Origin: Psychroflexus curvus
Lineage (GTDB): Bacteria > Bacteroidota > Bacteroidia > Flavobacteriales > Flavobacteriaceae
Length of the DNA stretch: 64,000 bases
Reading direction: 5' to 3'
Assembly (NCBI RefSeq): GCF_020164585.1
Contig: NZ_JAIQZF010000002.1
Coordinates: 1-64,000, forward strand
This document shows positions 44,085-53,393 of this stretch, in pieces (position 1 is the stretch's first letter; each line of letters begins with the position of its first letter). The notes beneath the pieces were generated by a model, which worked only from the letters and a program-made list of their open reading frames with translations, was not told the DNA's origin and did no database searches. A program made the position numbers and the translations under genes.

Positions 44085-45665
44085 CTATTTCATCCCAGGC
44101 TGTTTTATCTCATAGCCTGTCTTATTCTTATCTTTTTCCACCATTTCTCTTACATCCTCAAGCAGTTGCTTAGCATCATAAATGATCCCGTCTTTGATGG
44201 TGTATTTCACTCCGCCTGCGCGTATAACTTCATTGTCCTCTGTCAGTTTGATAGCACCAGTTCCATAAAGCACTTTCAAATTTTCTAATGGATTTTCTTC
44301 AACAATCACAAAATCTGCTAGTTTGCCGACTTCAACACTACCAATTTCATCTTCCATACCCAATGCTTCAGCACCGTTTAAAGTTGCAGACATCATGATT
44401 TCCAGAGGATGGAAGCCAGCTTCTCTAAGCAACTCCAGTTCACGTACATAAGCAAAGCCATAGAGTTGAAAAATAAAACCAGAATCAGATCCAGTAGTGA
44501 CTCTACCGCCTCTGTTTTTATATTCATTCACAAAAGTCATCCATAACTGATAGTTCTTTTTCCAGCTGGTTTCTTCTTCTGTTCCCCAAAAATGCCAGTA
44601 TGAGCCATGTGATATTTTACTGGGTTGGTAAAACTCCCAAAGCGATGGCATCGTATAGTTTTCATGCCATTCTGCTCTTCTAGCCCGCATCAGGTCACGG
44701 CTTGCTTCATAAATATTGAATGTTGGATCTATGGTAAAGTCGAGTGCAATCAGCTCATTCATAACCTCGTTCCATCGGTCAGAATAAGGCGGTGCAGCCT
44801 GCTCCCATAATTTCCCTGCTTCAGAAAACCTATCCTGCTCATTGTTGTAATTATAATCCAATTTGTAATGTTGGACTGTTCTATCTGTAAACAGAGCTTC
44901 AGGCAATCCGTACCAATGTTCCATGCTCGTTAATCCTGCTTCGGCGGAGTTTACCACATTCCATCGGGCAACATCCATTTGTGCGTGATGCATGGCAGAA
45001 CGAAGCCCTAAGCTTTTGTTTTCTTCCAGGGCTGCCTTCATAATTTCAGGACTAGCTCCAAAAAACTTAATTCCATCTGCCCCTTTTTTAGCGTTATCCT
45101 GAACCCATTTTTTGGCCATTTCAACCGAACTAATAGGGGATTCACTTCCTTGACCAAATTCGGTATAAGCCTCAATTCTTGGGGCTGTAATTTTATTTTT
45201 AGCAGATTTTGCTTTGTGATCCAAAACCCAATCTATCCCATTTCCTGAGTATGGATCTCGTATGGTTGTAATCCCGTGTCCCATCCATAATTTGAATACA
45301 TATTCGGCAGAAACGCCTTGAGCTTCCCCTCCAATATGTCCGTGCATATCGATAAAACCAGGTAATAAATACATTCCGGATGCGTTCAATTCCTTGCCGC
45401 CAGGCCTAAGTTGTGGTCTATCAGTTTCTTTAATCTCCACCCCGGGATAGCCTACCGTTTCGATTTTCGTTATTTTATTGTCTTCCACTACTATGTCTAC
45501 AGGACCAATTGGTGGTGCCCCATTTCCATTGATTAACGTCACTCCACGAATTATAAATTGTGACCAGGGCCCTTCACCTTCAGCTCTTTCTGGTGCGCTT
45601 TCGATTTGTGCCCACACAGGAATTTGAATGAGTAGAATAATCAGTGATAGTAATAGATTTCTCAT
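44085..45665 (-). CDS. Exported metal-dependent amidohydrolase
   Basis: A 526-residue Amidohydro_1-family protein with an N-terminal signal peptide (LLLSLIILLIQIPVWAQ, residues 4-20), hence periplasmic. The metal-binding HxH is in LLPGFIDMHGHIGGE near residues 102-116; later ligands include SAMHHAQMD near 229 and SMEHWYG near 251, and the final Asp is in TGSDSGF near 395. The C-terminal segment (VGKLADFVIVEENPLENL) is the standard beta-sandwich return. Substrate (dipeptides such as Xaa-Pro, or other amides) is not resolved. It is read leftwards and not linked to a clear operon. Confidence 0.85.
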   Translation of the reverse strand: MRNLLLSLIILLIQIPVWAQIESAPERAEGEGPWSQFIIRGVTLINGNGAPPIGPVDIVVEDNKITKIETVGYPGVEIKETDRPQLRPGGKELNASGMYLLPGFIDMHGHIGGEAQGVSAEYVFKLWMGHGITTIRDPYSGNGIDWVLDHKAKSAKNKITAPRIEAYTEFGQGSESPISSVEMAKKWVQDNAKKGADGIKFFGASPEIMKAALEENKSLGLRSAMHHAQMDVARWNVVNSAEAGLTSMEHWYGLPEALFTDRTVQHYKLDYNYNNEQDRFSEAGKLWEQAAPPYSDRWNEVMNELIALDFTIDPTFNIYEASRDLMRARRAEWHENYTMPSLWEFYQPSKISHGSYWHFWGTEEETSWKKNYQLWMTFVNEYKNRGGRVTTGSDSGFIFQLYGFAYVRELELLREAGFHPLEIMMSATLNGAEALGMEDEIGSVEVGKLADFVIVEENPLENLKVLYGTGAIKLTEDNEVIRAGGVKYTIKDGIIYDAKQLLEDVREMVEKDKNKTGYEIKQPGMK

Positions 45666-45907
45666 AATTGTCTTCTTTAAAAACTTAAAGGTAGTAAAGT
45701 TTATAAGCCTGCCTACCCACTTTTTCTGCAGAAATTCCCAAGCTTAGGGTTCTGCCTTTGAAAGATAATCAAATTCATTTTTCTTTTTTCTGTTGAACCT
45801 GCCTGCCTGTCCGACACACAGTCGGACTTGATACTGCTAGACTATTTGTTTTCGATAATTTTTAAGACTTTTAAGTTAAGTTGATAGCTTTGTAAAGGGC
45901 TTAAAGT

Positions 45908-45915
45908 TAACTTTG
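45908..45915 (+). promoter_or_regulatory. -7 promoter element for the ABC exporter
   Basis: TAACTTTG, a TAnnTTTG match, 28 bp before ATG 45944. A GC-rich hairpin GTCCGAC/GTCGGAC lies 90-100 bp further upstream (45809-45827). Confidence 0.55.
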
Positions 45916-45943
45916 CTAACCAAGACAAGAAGAAAATTCAAGA

Positions 45944-47722
45944 ATGGCTAAAAGAAAAAAGGAATCTGATCTCCCTAAAGTAAAACTCAACAAGCAGAAC
46001 CTCAAAAAATCCTTGCGTCTTTTTTCTTACATCGGTCCTCATAAGTGGAAACTCATCATCGGAATGATTTTTCTTGCATTTACCGGACTTACGGCATTAC
46101 TGTTCCCGAAATTGATGGGAGATCTTATAGAAACCGCAGACTTCTCTTCTGAAGATATCAATAGAATGGGACTTCTTCTTCTGGCTCTGTTTACCGCTCA
46201 GGCCATTTTTTCCTTTTTTAGAGTGGTCTTATTTGTGAATGTTACAGAAAACATGTTATCTGCCATCAGACAAGACACCTATAATACGCTTGTTAAAATG
46301 CCGATGCAATTCTTCTCTTCACGACGCGTAAGCGAACTGAACAGCCGAGTTGCTGCAGATATATCTCAAATACAAGATACCTTTACCACCGGTATCGCTG
46401 AGTTTTTGCGACAAATGATCATTGTTATCGGTGGGATTGCAGCCTTGTTTTTTGTATCGGTAAAACTGTCTTTATTGATGCTGGCAACCATTCCCGTTTT
46501 TGCCATAGTGGCTGTATTTTTTGGAAAATTTATCAAGAAACTATCTAAGGAAGCCCAGGACAAAGTCGCCGATTCCAATACTATTGTTGGGGAAAGTTTA
46601 CAAGGCATTGCCAATGTAAAAGCGTTTACAAACGAAGCCTTTGAAATGCTGAGGTATAAATTTGCGGTCAACGACATCAAAAAAATTGCGATAAAAGGTG
46701 GGCTTGCTCGTGGTGCTTTTTCATCGTTTATCATCTTTTGCATTTTTGGTGCTATCGTACTTTTGGTATGGTATGCTGTCAAACTTCAGAATGTTGGAGA
46801 ATTAAGCCAGGCCGATTTGATTACGTTTATTCTGTACACCATTTTCGTGGGGGCCTCTATAGGTGGATTGCCCATTCAATATGCACAAATTCAAAAAGCG
46901 ATCGGTGCGACAGAACGCGTTTTTGATTTGATTGATGAAGAGCCTGAAGTCATAGAAGAAGAATCCTCACCACAGCCTATTCACGGAAAATTGAGTTTCA
47001 AAAATTTAGAATTTGCCTATCCTACCCGACCAGAACTCACTGTATTGAATAGGATTAATTTCGAAGCTCAAGAAGGTGAAACCATCGCCATAGTTGGTCC
47101 TAGCGGCGCAGGTAAATCCACTATAGCCTCTTTGATTTTGAGATTTTATGAACCTCAAGGAGGACAAATGCTACTGGATGAAGTACCCGCTTCAGAGTTT
47201 ACCTTACATGATTTAAGGAGCCAAATGGCGATTGTTCCCCAGGATATATTGCTTTTTGGAGGAAGTATAAAAGAAAATATCGCTTATGGTAAGCCTGAAG
47301 CTACTGATGAAGAAATTCTGGAAGCTGCCAAAAAAGCCAATGCTCATGAGTTTATTATGTCTTTTCCAGAACAGTACGAAACGATTGTTGGAGAACGTGG
47401 CGTTCAGCTTTCCGGAGGTCAGCGACAGCGAGTAGCCATTGCCAGAGCGGTTCTTAAAAATCCTGTCATTTTGATTTTGGATGAAGCCACAAGTTCGCTG
47501 GATTCAGAGTCGGAGCAACTGGTTCAGGAAGCCTTGGATAAGCTGATGCAGGGCAGGACGTCTTTTGTGATTGCCCACCGATTGTCGACTATCAAAAATG
47601 CAGATCAGATATTGGTGTTAGAGAACGGCGAAATTCATGAGAAAGGAACCCATGCTGAGCTTTTAGAAAAAGAAAATGGATTATATCATAAATTGATTCA
47701 GCTTCAAATGGAACTCAATTAA
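45944..47722 (+). CDS. ABC transporter, fused permease/ATPase (half-exporter, MsbA/BmrA-like)
   Basis: A 592-residue ABC half-exporter. The N-terminal 330 residues hold six membrane helices and a cytoplasmic loop (VKAFTNEAFEMLRY). The ATPase domain (residues about 340-590) has Walker A GPSGAGKSTIASL near 385, Q-loop MAIVPQDILLF, the signature LSGGQRQRVAIARA near 489-502, Walker B VILILDEATSSLDSES near 510 and the His-loop IAHRLST near 544. It works as a homodimer, probably exporting lipids or hydrophobic compounds; the substrate is not known. Monocistronic. Confidence 0.92.
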   Translation: MAKRKKESDLPKVKLNKQNLKKSLRLFSYIGPHKWKLIIGMIFLAFTGLTALLFPKLMGDLIETADFSSEDINRMGLLLLALFTAQAIFSFFRVVLFVNVTENMLSAIRQDTYNTLVKMPMQFFSSRRVSELNSRVAADISQIQDTFTTGIAEFLRQMIIVIGGIAALFFVSVKLSLLMLATIPVFAIVAVFFGKFIKKLSKEAQDKVADSNTIVGESLQGIANVKAFTNEAFEMLRYKFAVNDIKKIAIKGGLARGAFSSFIIFCIFGAIVLLVWYAVKLQNVGELSQADLITFILYTIFVGASIGGLPIQYAQIQKAIGATERVFDLIDEEPEVIEEESSPQPIHGKLSFKNLEFAYPTRPELTVLNRINFEAQEGETIAIVGPSGAGKSTIASLILRFYEPQGGQMLLDEVPASEFTLHDLRSQMAIVPQDILLFGGSIKENIAYGKPEATDEEILEAAKKANAHEFIMSFPEQYETIVGERGVQLSGGQRQRVAIARAVLKNPVILILDEATSSLDSESEQLVQEALDKLMQGRTSFVIAHRLSTIKNADQILVLENGEIHEKGTHAELLEKENGLYHKLIQLQMELN

Positions 47723-47892
47723 TGTTTTACAAGTTTTGTATCATGAGTAGGGATTCCACTCATAAATCTAAAGAGATTAAACCCACCTGTGTGTCTTGAG
47801 CGAACAGGTTCAGAAAAAAATAAAATCATAATAGGATTGCTTCTTCGTATTTTTATAATTTAGGGGTCTCCAATTTTTAATACTGTATTGCT

Positions 47893-49128
47893 ATGTCACC
47901 ACTCAAAACTTCGTTTCCAAAGAATAAAATGAAAGTTGTTCTTTTAGAAAGTATTAGTCAGTCGGCCGTCGAGTCTTTCAAAAAAGCCGGTTATACCCAA
48001 ATTGAACAGTATCCTGGAGCTTTATCTGGAGACGAGCTGGATGAGGTCTTGAAGGACGCGAAAATTCTTGGCATAAGATCCAAAACTCAGTTGACGCAAG
48101 AGGTGATTCAAAAAGCAAAAAAACTGGTAGCAGTTGGGTGTTTTTGTATAGGAACGAACCAGGTGGATCTGGATGCGGCCAATAAAGCTGGCATTTGTGT
48201 GTTCAATGCGCCGTTTAGCAACACCCGTTCTGTGGCCGAACTGGTCATTGCTTCGGCGATTATGCTCATAAGAAGAATTCCAGATAAGGATAAAGCCGCA
48301 CATGCCGGAGATTGGGACAAAAGCTCAAACAACTCACACGAAATACGTGGAAAACGCCTGGGTGTTGTAGGTTACGGACATATAGGTTCTCAGGTATCTG
48401 TTCTAGCTGAAGCCATAGGACTTAAGGTTTCTTATTATGATGTTGATAATAAACTACCGTTGGGTAATGCTGAAGAGATCACCGATCTCAAAACTTTGAT
48501 TGAAGATTGCGACATTATTACGCTACACGTTCCAGGCACCAATGAAACTAAAAACTTATTAAACGAAGACGTGCTAAGCTGGTTTACAAAAGGACAATTG
48601 CTCATTAATATGAGTCGTGGGGATGTTGTGGATATCCAGGCTTTAAAAAAGGCTTTGGAAGAAAAGCGTATCGGTGGTGCTGCTTTGGATGTGTTTCCTG
48701 AAGAGCCAAAAAATAAAGCTGAAAAATTCGAGTCTCCTCTTCAAAATGTGTCCAATGTGATTTTGACGCCACATATTGGGGGTTCTACAGAAGAAGCGCA
48801 ATGGAATATTGGCATTGATGTGTCCAGTAAACTTATAAAATATACAGAAAGCGGATCCAGTCTTGGCAGCCATTCTATTCCAGAATTGTCGTTACCAAAA
48901 ATGGAGGATACCCATAGAATCCTGCACATCCATAAAAACGTATCTGGTGTACTTTCTGAAATCAACTCAAAAATTTCTAAGTTGGACGTCAACATTCTCG
49001 GTCAGTACCTGAGCACCAATTTTGATGTTGGTTATGTTGTACTAGACATTGCGAAAAACGACTCCCTAGACACCCTAAAAGAGCTTAAACGCATAGATCA
49101 CACGATAAAAGTGAGGATACTCTATTAG
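47893..49128 (+). CDS. serA: D-3-phosphoglycerate dehydrogenase
   Basis: A 411-residue enzyme for the first step of serine synthesis (3-phosphoglycerate to 3-phosphohydroxypyruvate, NAD-dependent). It matches the E. coli-type SerA in length and blocks: GCFCIGTNQVDLDAANKAGI near 109-128, FNAPFSNTRSVAELVI, the NAD-binding GVVGYGHIGSQ near 155-165, catalytic Arg in NMSRGDVVD near 241, His in LTPHIGGST near 294, and an ACT domain from about 335 that probably allows serine feedback. The second Met (MKVVLLES, residue 13) is another possible start. It is alone, between two unrelated genes. Confidence 0.95.
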   Translation: MSPLKTSFPKNKMKVVLLESISQSAVESFKKAGYTQIEQYPGALSGDELDEVLKDAKILGIRSKTQLTQEVIQKAKKLVAVGCFCIGTNQVDLDAANKAGICVFNAPFSNTRSVAELVIASAIMLIRRIPDKDKAAHAGDWDKSSNNSHEIRGKRLGVVGYGHIGSQVSVLAEAIGLKVSYYDVDNKLPLGNAEEITDLKTLIEDCDIITLHVPGTNETKNLLNEDVLSWFTKGQLLINMSRGDVVDIQALKKALEEKRIGGAALDVFPEEPKNKAEKFESPLQNVSNVILTPHIGGSTEEAQWNIGIDVSSKLIKYTESGSSLGSHSIPELSLPKMEDTHRILHIHKNVSGVLSEINSKISKLDVNILGQYLSTNFDVGYVVLDIAKNDSLDTLKELKRIDHTIKVRILY

Positions 49129-49153
49129 AAACCTGAAATTTTTGATGTAAAAT

Positions 49154-49795
49154 TTACATAGTTTTCAGCCAACCTGTAATGCTGAGGCGTTTATCATTAA
49201 CGACTTCTTTGACTTCGTGTTCCAGGCGCTGACTTTCGAAAATCACGACCCTTCCTGGTAATGGATGCACGATGACTTCTGGTAAACCTTCAGGATATAG
49301 CACCAATTCGCCACCATTGGAAGTTTTCCAGGTGTGATCGTTGAGGTAACATACCAGAGAAAGTTTTCGCCTGTCGTCATTTTGAAAGGTGTCGATATGT
49401 TTTTTGTAAAAGCTGCCTTTAGGATAAACGGCATAATGAAACTCCTGATGGAGAAGCCCCATAAAACAGGTTTTGTTCAAGTAGTTTTTGAAAGCATTTA
49501 TCTTCTCAAAAAACTTTTTCTCAACTGAATTTGCCTTCAGTTCATCTATCCATTGAATATAATCTCCACGTATACTTTTCTCTACAGATTCATTCACTTT
49601 ATTACCAATGCCTGCTTTTTTCAGTTCACTGTGTTTATAAAGCGTTTTAATGTGGTCCCTTAAAAGACCTACCACATGCTCTTCAAAAAAAGAATCGCAG
49701 ATAGAATAGCCCTGTTCAAGGATATCGGAAATGATACGCTCGTAAAGAGGATGTTCGTCAAAAGAGAGCGCATCGGTAAGAAGTTGTGTACTCAT
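49154..49795 (-). CDS. 2-oxoglutarate/Fe(II)-dependent oxygenase (prolyl-4-hydroxylase-like)
   Basis: A 213-residue 2OG-Fe(II) oxygenase. The iron ligands are in HIDTFQNDDRRKLSLVCYLN (HxD near 137-139) and LEHEVKEV near 195 (distal His), with GGELVLYPE between and the 2OG-binding Arg near LSITGWL (R205). It resembles prolyl hydroxylase-like enzymes acting on proteins or small molecules; the target is unknown. It is convergent with serA (26-bp gap) and has a -7 element upstream. Confidence 0.88.
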   Translation of the reverse strand: MSTQLLTDALSFDEHPLYERIISDILEQGYSICDSFFEEHVVGLLRDHIKTLYKHSELKKAGIGNKVNESVEKSIRGDYIQWIDELKANSVEKKFFEKINAFKNYLNKTCFMGLLHQEFHYAVYPKGSFYKKHIDTFQNDDRRKLSLVCYLNDHTWKTSNGGELVLYPEGLPEVIVHPLPGRVVIFESQRLEHEVKEVVNDKRLSITGWLKTM

Positions 49796-49819
49796 TAAAA
49801 AGCCTTTAATTTTAATTTA

Positions 49820-49827
49820 CAAATTTA
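49820..49827 (-). promoter_or_regulatory. -7 promoter element for the 2OG oxygenase
   Basis: Minus-strand TAAATTTG, 24 bp upstream of the start at 49795. The rest of the 49796-50101 gap has a short stem CTGTCTG/CAGACAG (49941-49967) and an isolated DnaA-like box at 50038-50046; nothing else is seen. Confidence 0.55.
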
Positions 49828-50076
49828 GTCTATAAATCCTTAGTCTGATATCGTTTTTCAGGGTTCCGTTATAGGTAGCTGTTTATGAAATTCGAATAAA
49901 GGGTCTATGGTTTTAGCATTCACAGACCTCTCGATTGCGTCTGTCTGCGTTTTGTAAAGTCAGACAGGCTCGAGGTAACATTCATACCGGGTTTTTTTAT
50001 GCTAAGCTGCCTTTTAGCAAACAAAAGGAGATAAAAATGTGTATAAACATACAAGCCAATAATTTTTTAAATCCAG

Positions 50077-50085
50077 TATCTTTGC
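50077..50085 (+). promoter_or_regulatory. -7 promoter element for queD
   Basis: TATCTTTGC (TAnnTTTG), 16 bp upstream of the queD ATG. Confidence 0.6.
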
Positions 50086-50101
50086 ATTAATATTTAAGGT
50101 T

Positions 50102-50554
50102 ATGGCAAAAATCAGAATTACCAAGCAATTTACTTTTGAAACCGCTCACGCCCTCTACGGGTACGACGGAAAGTGTAAAAATGTGCATGGGCATAGCTAC
50201 AAATTAGACGTGACTGTGATTGGCGAACCCATCACAGATATGCAAAATGTAAAATGCGGCATGGTCATCGATTTCGGTGATCTTAAGAAAATAGTAAAGT
50301 CTGAAGTTGTGGATAGACTGGATCACGCCATTCTGTTGAACAAAGAAACTCCTCATATCAAACTTGCGGATCATCTCATAGCTTCAGGTCATGATGTTGT
50401 CTTGGTCGATTATCAGCCTACGAGTGAAAACATGATTGCCGATTTTGCCCTCCGAATTTCCAGCAAATTGGATACAAACATAGAGTTACACTCACTTAAA
50501 CTTAGAGAAACAGGTACCGCTTTCGCTGAGTGGTTTGCCAGCGATAATGCTTAA
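50102..50554 (+). CDS. queD: 6-carboxytetrahydropterin synthase (QueD)
   Basis: A 150-residue member of the 6-pyruvoyl-tetrahydropterin synthase family, which in bacteria makes 6-carboxy-5,6,7,8-tetrahydropterin for queuosine. Zinc ligands are His in ETAHALYGY (near 16) and the pair in VHGHSY (near 29 and 31); the catalytic Cys lies in GKCKNVHGH (near 25). VIDFGDLKKIVK near 60 and DHAILLN near 79 are conserved. Other queuosine genes are not in the window. It overlaps the convergent PBP1A gene by 4 bp. Confidence 0.92.
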   Translation: MAKIRITKQFTFETAHALYGYDGKCKNVHGHSYKLDVTVIGEPITDMQNVKCGMVIDFGDLKKIVKSEVVDRLDHAILLNKETPHIKLADHLIASGHDVVLVDYQPTSENMIADFALRISSKLDTNIELHSLKLRETGTAFAEWFASDNA

Positions 50555-52878
50555 AAATCTATTTCGAAATCAGGTTGAGCTACTTTTTCTTCTTGTGTTT
50601 CCTCATCAGTAAATTCGTCGCAGTCGATCTGGATACTTAGGTTTTCAGGTTCTTCAAATTCTTCTTTAGAAATATCAAGGCTTTCATCTGCATAAACGTC
50701 TTTCATATACATTCCCCAAATCGGTAAAGCTAAAGTAGCTCCTTGTCCATAAGTTATGGTAGGAAAATGAACACTTCTGTCTTCGCCACCAACCCAAACA
50801 CCTGTAGCAAGATTAGGCACCATTCCTATAAACCAGCCATCACTCTGGTTTTGAGTGGTCCCTGTTTTTCCGGCAATAGGATTGTCGAAAGCATAAGGAT
50901 AACCAGTGACTGCTCTTTTATAGGCTTCAGTATTTTTAGCATAATCAGAATTGGTTCTTAAACGTCTACCCGAGCCAAATTTGGTAACGCCTTCTAAAAG
51001 ATTGATGGTCACATAAGCAGATTCTTCGCTCAATACATCGCGGCTTTCTGGTTTGTGTTGATAAAGAATGGTTCCGTTTTTATCTTCTATACGTTGTACA
51101 GCATAAGGTTTTACATAAACACCTTTGTTAGCAAATGTGCTGTAAGCCGAAACCATTTCATAAACACTAATATCTGCTGTTCCCAGAGCTATGGCAGCCA
51201 CAGGAATTATATTTGAGGTATCAATTCCCAGCTTATCAATCAAACTGATGACACTTTCGGGTCCCGTTTTATTTATAACTCTTGCAGTTATGGTATTGAT
51301 AGATTCTGCCAAAGCTTCTTTCAAAGTTTTCATACCACCATAATCATCACCGGCGTTTGACGGTGTCCAGTCTTCTTCCATGACACCATGCTTTCCTTTT
51401 GGAATAGTATAAGGTTGATTTGGGAGCTGGTAACAAGGAGAAAGATGTAATTGATCTATGGCCGTTGCATATACAAAGGGTTTAAAGGTAGAACCTACCT
51501 GTCGCTTAGCTTGTTTGACATGCTCATATTTAAAAAATTTATAATTCACACCGCCAACCCATGCTTTAACCTCACCAGTCTGAGGCGTCATAGACATCAT
51601 TCCTGTATTCAGAAATGATTTATAATACCTGATAGAATCTTTTGGAGTCATCAAGGTATCAATAGGTCCTTCCCAGGAAAACAAACGCATTTCTCGTTTT
51701 CTATTGAAGGCTGCCATAATAGAATCTTCGTCTATTCCTCTTCGCTTCATCCGCTTGTAGCGATCAGAATTTCTAATGCCTTTTTGAAGGATACCTTCTA
51801 TTTCTGAAGCATCTATATCTCTGAAAGGTGCTATTTTGTTATTTTCATTTTGATGATTAAATTCCTTCTGAAGATTTCTAAGGTGTCTCTCTACGGCAGT
51901 TTCAGCATAGGTTTGCATTTTGAAATCCACAGTGGTATAGATTTTTAAACCATCTCTGTACATGCTGTAAGAACTTCCATCTGGTTTTGGATTGTCCTCA
52001 ATCCAATCTTTCATAAATTCCTGGACATAGGCTCTAAAGTAGGTAGCAATCCCATCATCATGTTCTTCTGGTGAGAAATTGGTGGCTAATGGTAACTCCT
52101 GCAAAGAATCTTTCACTTTTGTAGTTAGAAAACCATTTTTTTCCATTTGTACAAAAACCTGGTTACGTCTTTGCCTGGAGTTGTCTTTGAACTGTTCTTT
52201 TACAGGATTGTAAAGTGAAGGGTTTTTCAACATGGCCACAAGCGTGGCGGATTCTTCTATAGAAAGTTCTCCAGGTTCTTTGCCAAAATAAATTCGTGAA
52301 GCAGAGCGAATACCGATGGCATTATATAAAAAATCCATTTTGTTGAGGTACATCGCAATAATTTCATTCTTGGCATATTGCTCTTCCAGCCTCACGGCAA
52401 TGACCCATTCTTTTACTTTTTGGATAATTCTATTGAAGGTTCCACTTTTGTTGGGATCTGTAAATAAAAGTTTGGAAAGCTGTTGAGTAATGGTACTTGC
52501 ACCCCCTCTACTTCCTAGATAAATAGCAGCTCTTAGGGTTCCTTTGGCATCTATACCAGAATGGCTGTAGAAACGTTCGTCTTCTGTAGCAACTAAAGCA
52601 TTGACAAGGTGGTCTGGCAGATCTTCATAATTTATGGGAGTCCTATTTTCTTTAAAGTATTTACCAAGCGTCTGCCCGTCTGCAGAAATGACCTCCGTTG
52701 CTAAGTTAGTCTCCGGATTTTCCAGCTCTTCAAAGCTTGGCATTTTTCCTAAAGCTCCCCAGCTTGCTAGAAGAAAAATAAAAACCACACTTAGAATTCC
52801 TACAAAGAATAAAATCCAAAAGCCTAATATATATTTCTTAAATCCTTTTCTTTTTTCTGATGTTGATGTCTTACCCAT
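50551..52878 (-). CDS. Penicillin-binding protein 1A (transglycosylase/transpeptidase)
   Basis: A 775-residue class A PBP that polymerises glycan strands and cross-links them. An N-terminal TM anchor (residues 15-39, ILGFWILFFVGILSVVFIFLL) is followed by the GT51 glycosyltransferase (EDERFYSHSGIDAKGTLRAA near 96-115, then GGASTITQQLSKLLF). The transpeptidase domain has SxxK in STFKPFVYATA near 453 and KTGT in AGKTGTTQNQSDGW near 675. C-terminal tail is acidic (DEFTDEETQEEKVAQPD). It follows gldH in the same direction (17 bp), and ricT precedes gldH, a flavobacterial order. Confidence 0.94.
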   Translation of the reverse strand: MGKTSTSEKRKGFKKYILGFWILFFVGILSVVFIFLLASWGALGKMPSFEELENPETNLATEVISADGQTLGKYFKENRTPINYEDLPDHLVNALVATEDERFYSHSGIDAKGTLRAAIYLGSRGGASTITQQLSKLLFTDPNKSGTFNRIIQKVKEWVIAVRLEEQYAKNEIIAMYLNKMDFLYNAIGIRSASRIYFGKEPGELSIEESATLVAMLKNPSLYNPVKEQFKDNSRQRRNQVFVQMEKNGFLTTKVKDSLQELPLATNFSPEEHDDGIATYFRAYVQEFMKDWIEDNPKPDGSSYSMYRDGLKIYTTVDFKMQTYAETAVERHLRNLQKEFNHQNENNKIAPFRDIDASEIEGILQKGIRNSDRYKRMKRRGIDEDSIMAAFNRKREMRLFSWEGPIDTLMTPKDSIRYYKSFLNTGMMSMTPQTGEVKAWVGGVNYKFFKYEHVKQAKRQVGSTFKPFVYATAIDQLHLSPCYQLPNQPYTIPKGKHGVMEEDWTPSNAGDDYGGMKTLKEALAESINTITARVINKTGPESVISLIDKLGIDTSNIIPVAAIALGTADISVYEMVSAYSTFANKGVYVKPYAVQRIEDKNGTILYQHKPESRDVLSEESAYVTINLLEGVTKFGSGRRLRTNSDYAKNTEAYKRAVTGYPYAFDNPIAGKTGTTQNQSDGWFIGMVPNLATGVWVGGEDRSVHFPTITYGQGATLALPIWGMYMKDVYADESLDISKEEFEEPENLSIQIDCDEFTDEETQEEKVAQPDFEIDF

Positions 52879-52895
52879 AATTTTTTAAAAAAGCA

Positions 52896-53393
52896 TTAAT
52901 TTCCTGCTTGTTTTATAGTCTCCAAATGTATGCCAAAATCCATAATTCCTTGTAATGTATCCAGGGCTTCAATTTTTCCAAACTTGCGCATAGCATGCTT
53001 TACTTCTATGCTGTAGTCTCCTTGTTCGTTAAAAATGACATTTGATTTGTACCATAATTTACTTTCTTTCACACTTCCAAAGCCAGTCCCCATAAGTTCT
53101 CCATCAGGGTAGGCCATTTCATATTCCAGAGTATCACCAATCTGTTTTCCATTGGGAAAAGAAATGGTAGCAATGAGATACAGGTTGTTAAACGCATAAT
53201 CCTGATTGACCCGTGTTACAAAAAATAAATCATAAGGTCTAATGGTATCTGGAGCTTCAAAGTCAAAAGTCAAAGTATCTGATGTTGACCAGCCGTTGGA
53301 AAAACTTTCATATTCTGAAAATACAGGATTTTCCTGGCAGCCGACCAAAAACATAAAAAAGCCAGCTAATAAAGACAGTTTACGAATTTGCAT
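52896..53393 (-). CDS. gldH: Gliding-motility lipoprotein GldH
   Basis: A 165-residue lipoprotein matching GldH, a component required for gliding and linked to the type IX secretion system in flavobacteria. The signal MQIRKLSLLAGFFMFLVGC ends in a lipobox (LVGC, Cys 19). The C-terminal beta-rich domain (YDLFFVTRVNQDYAFNNLYL) is typical. It overlaps ricT by 14 bp and precedes PBP1A, so the three are one operon. How GldH acts is not known. Confidence 0.9.
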   Translation of the reverse strand: MQIRKLSLLAGFFMFLVGCQENPVFSEYESFSNGWSTSDTLTFDFEAPDTIRPYDLFFVTRVNQDYAFNNLYLIATISFPNGKQIGDTLEYEMAYPDGELMGTGFGSVKESKLWYKSNVIFNEQGDYSIEVKHAMRKFGKIEALDTLQGIMDFGIHLETIKQAGN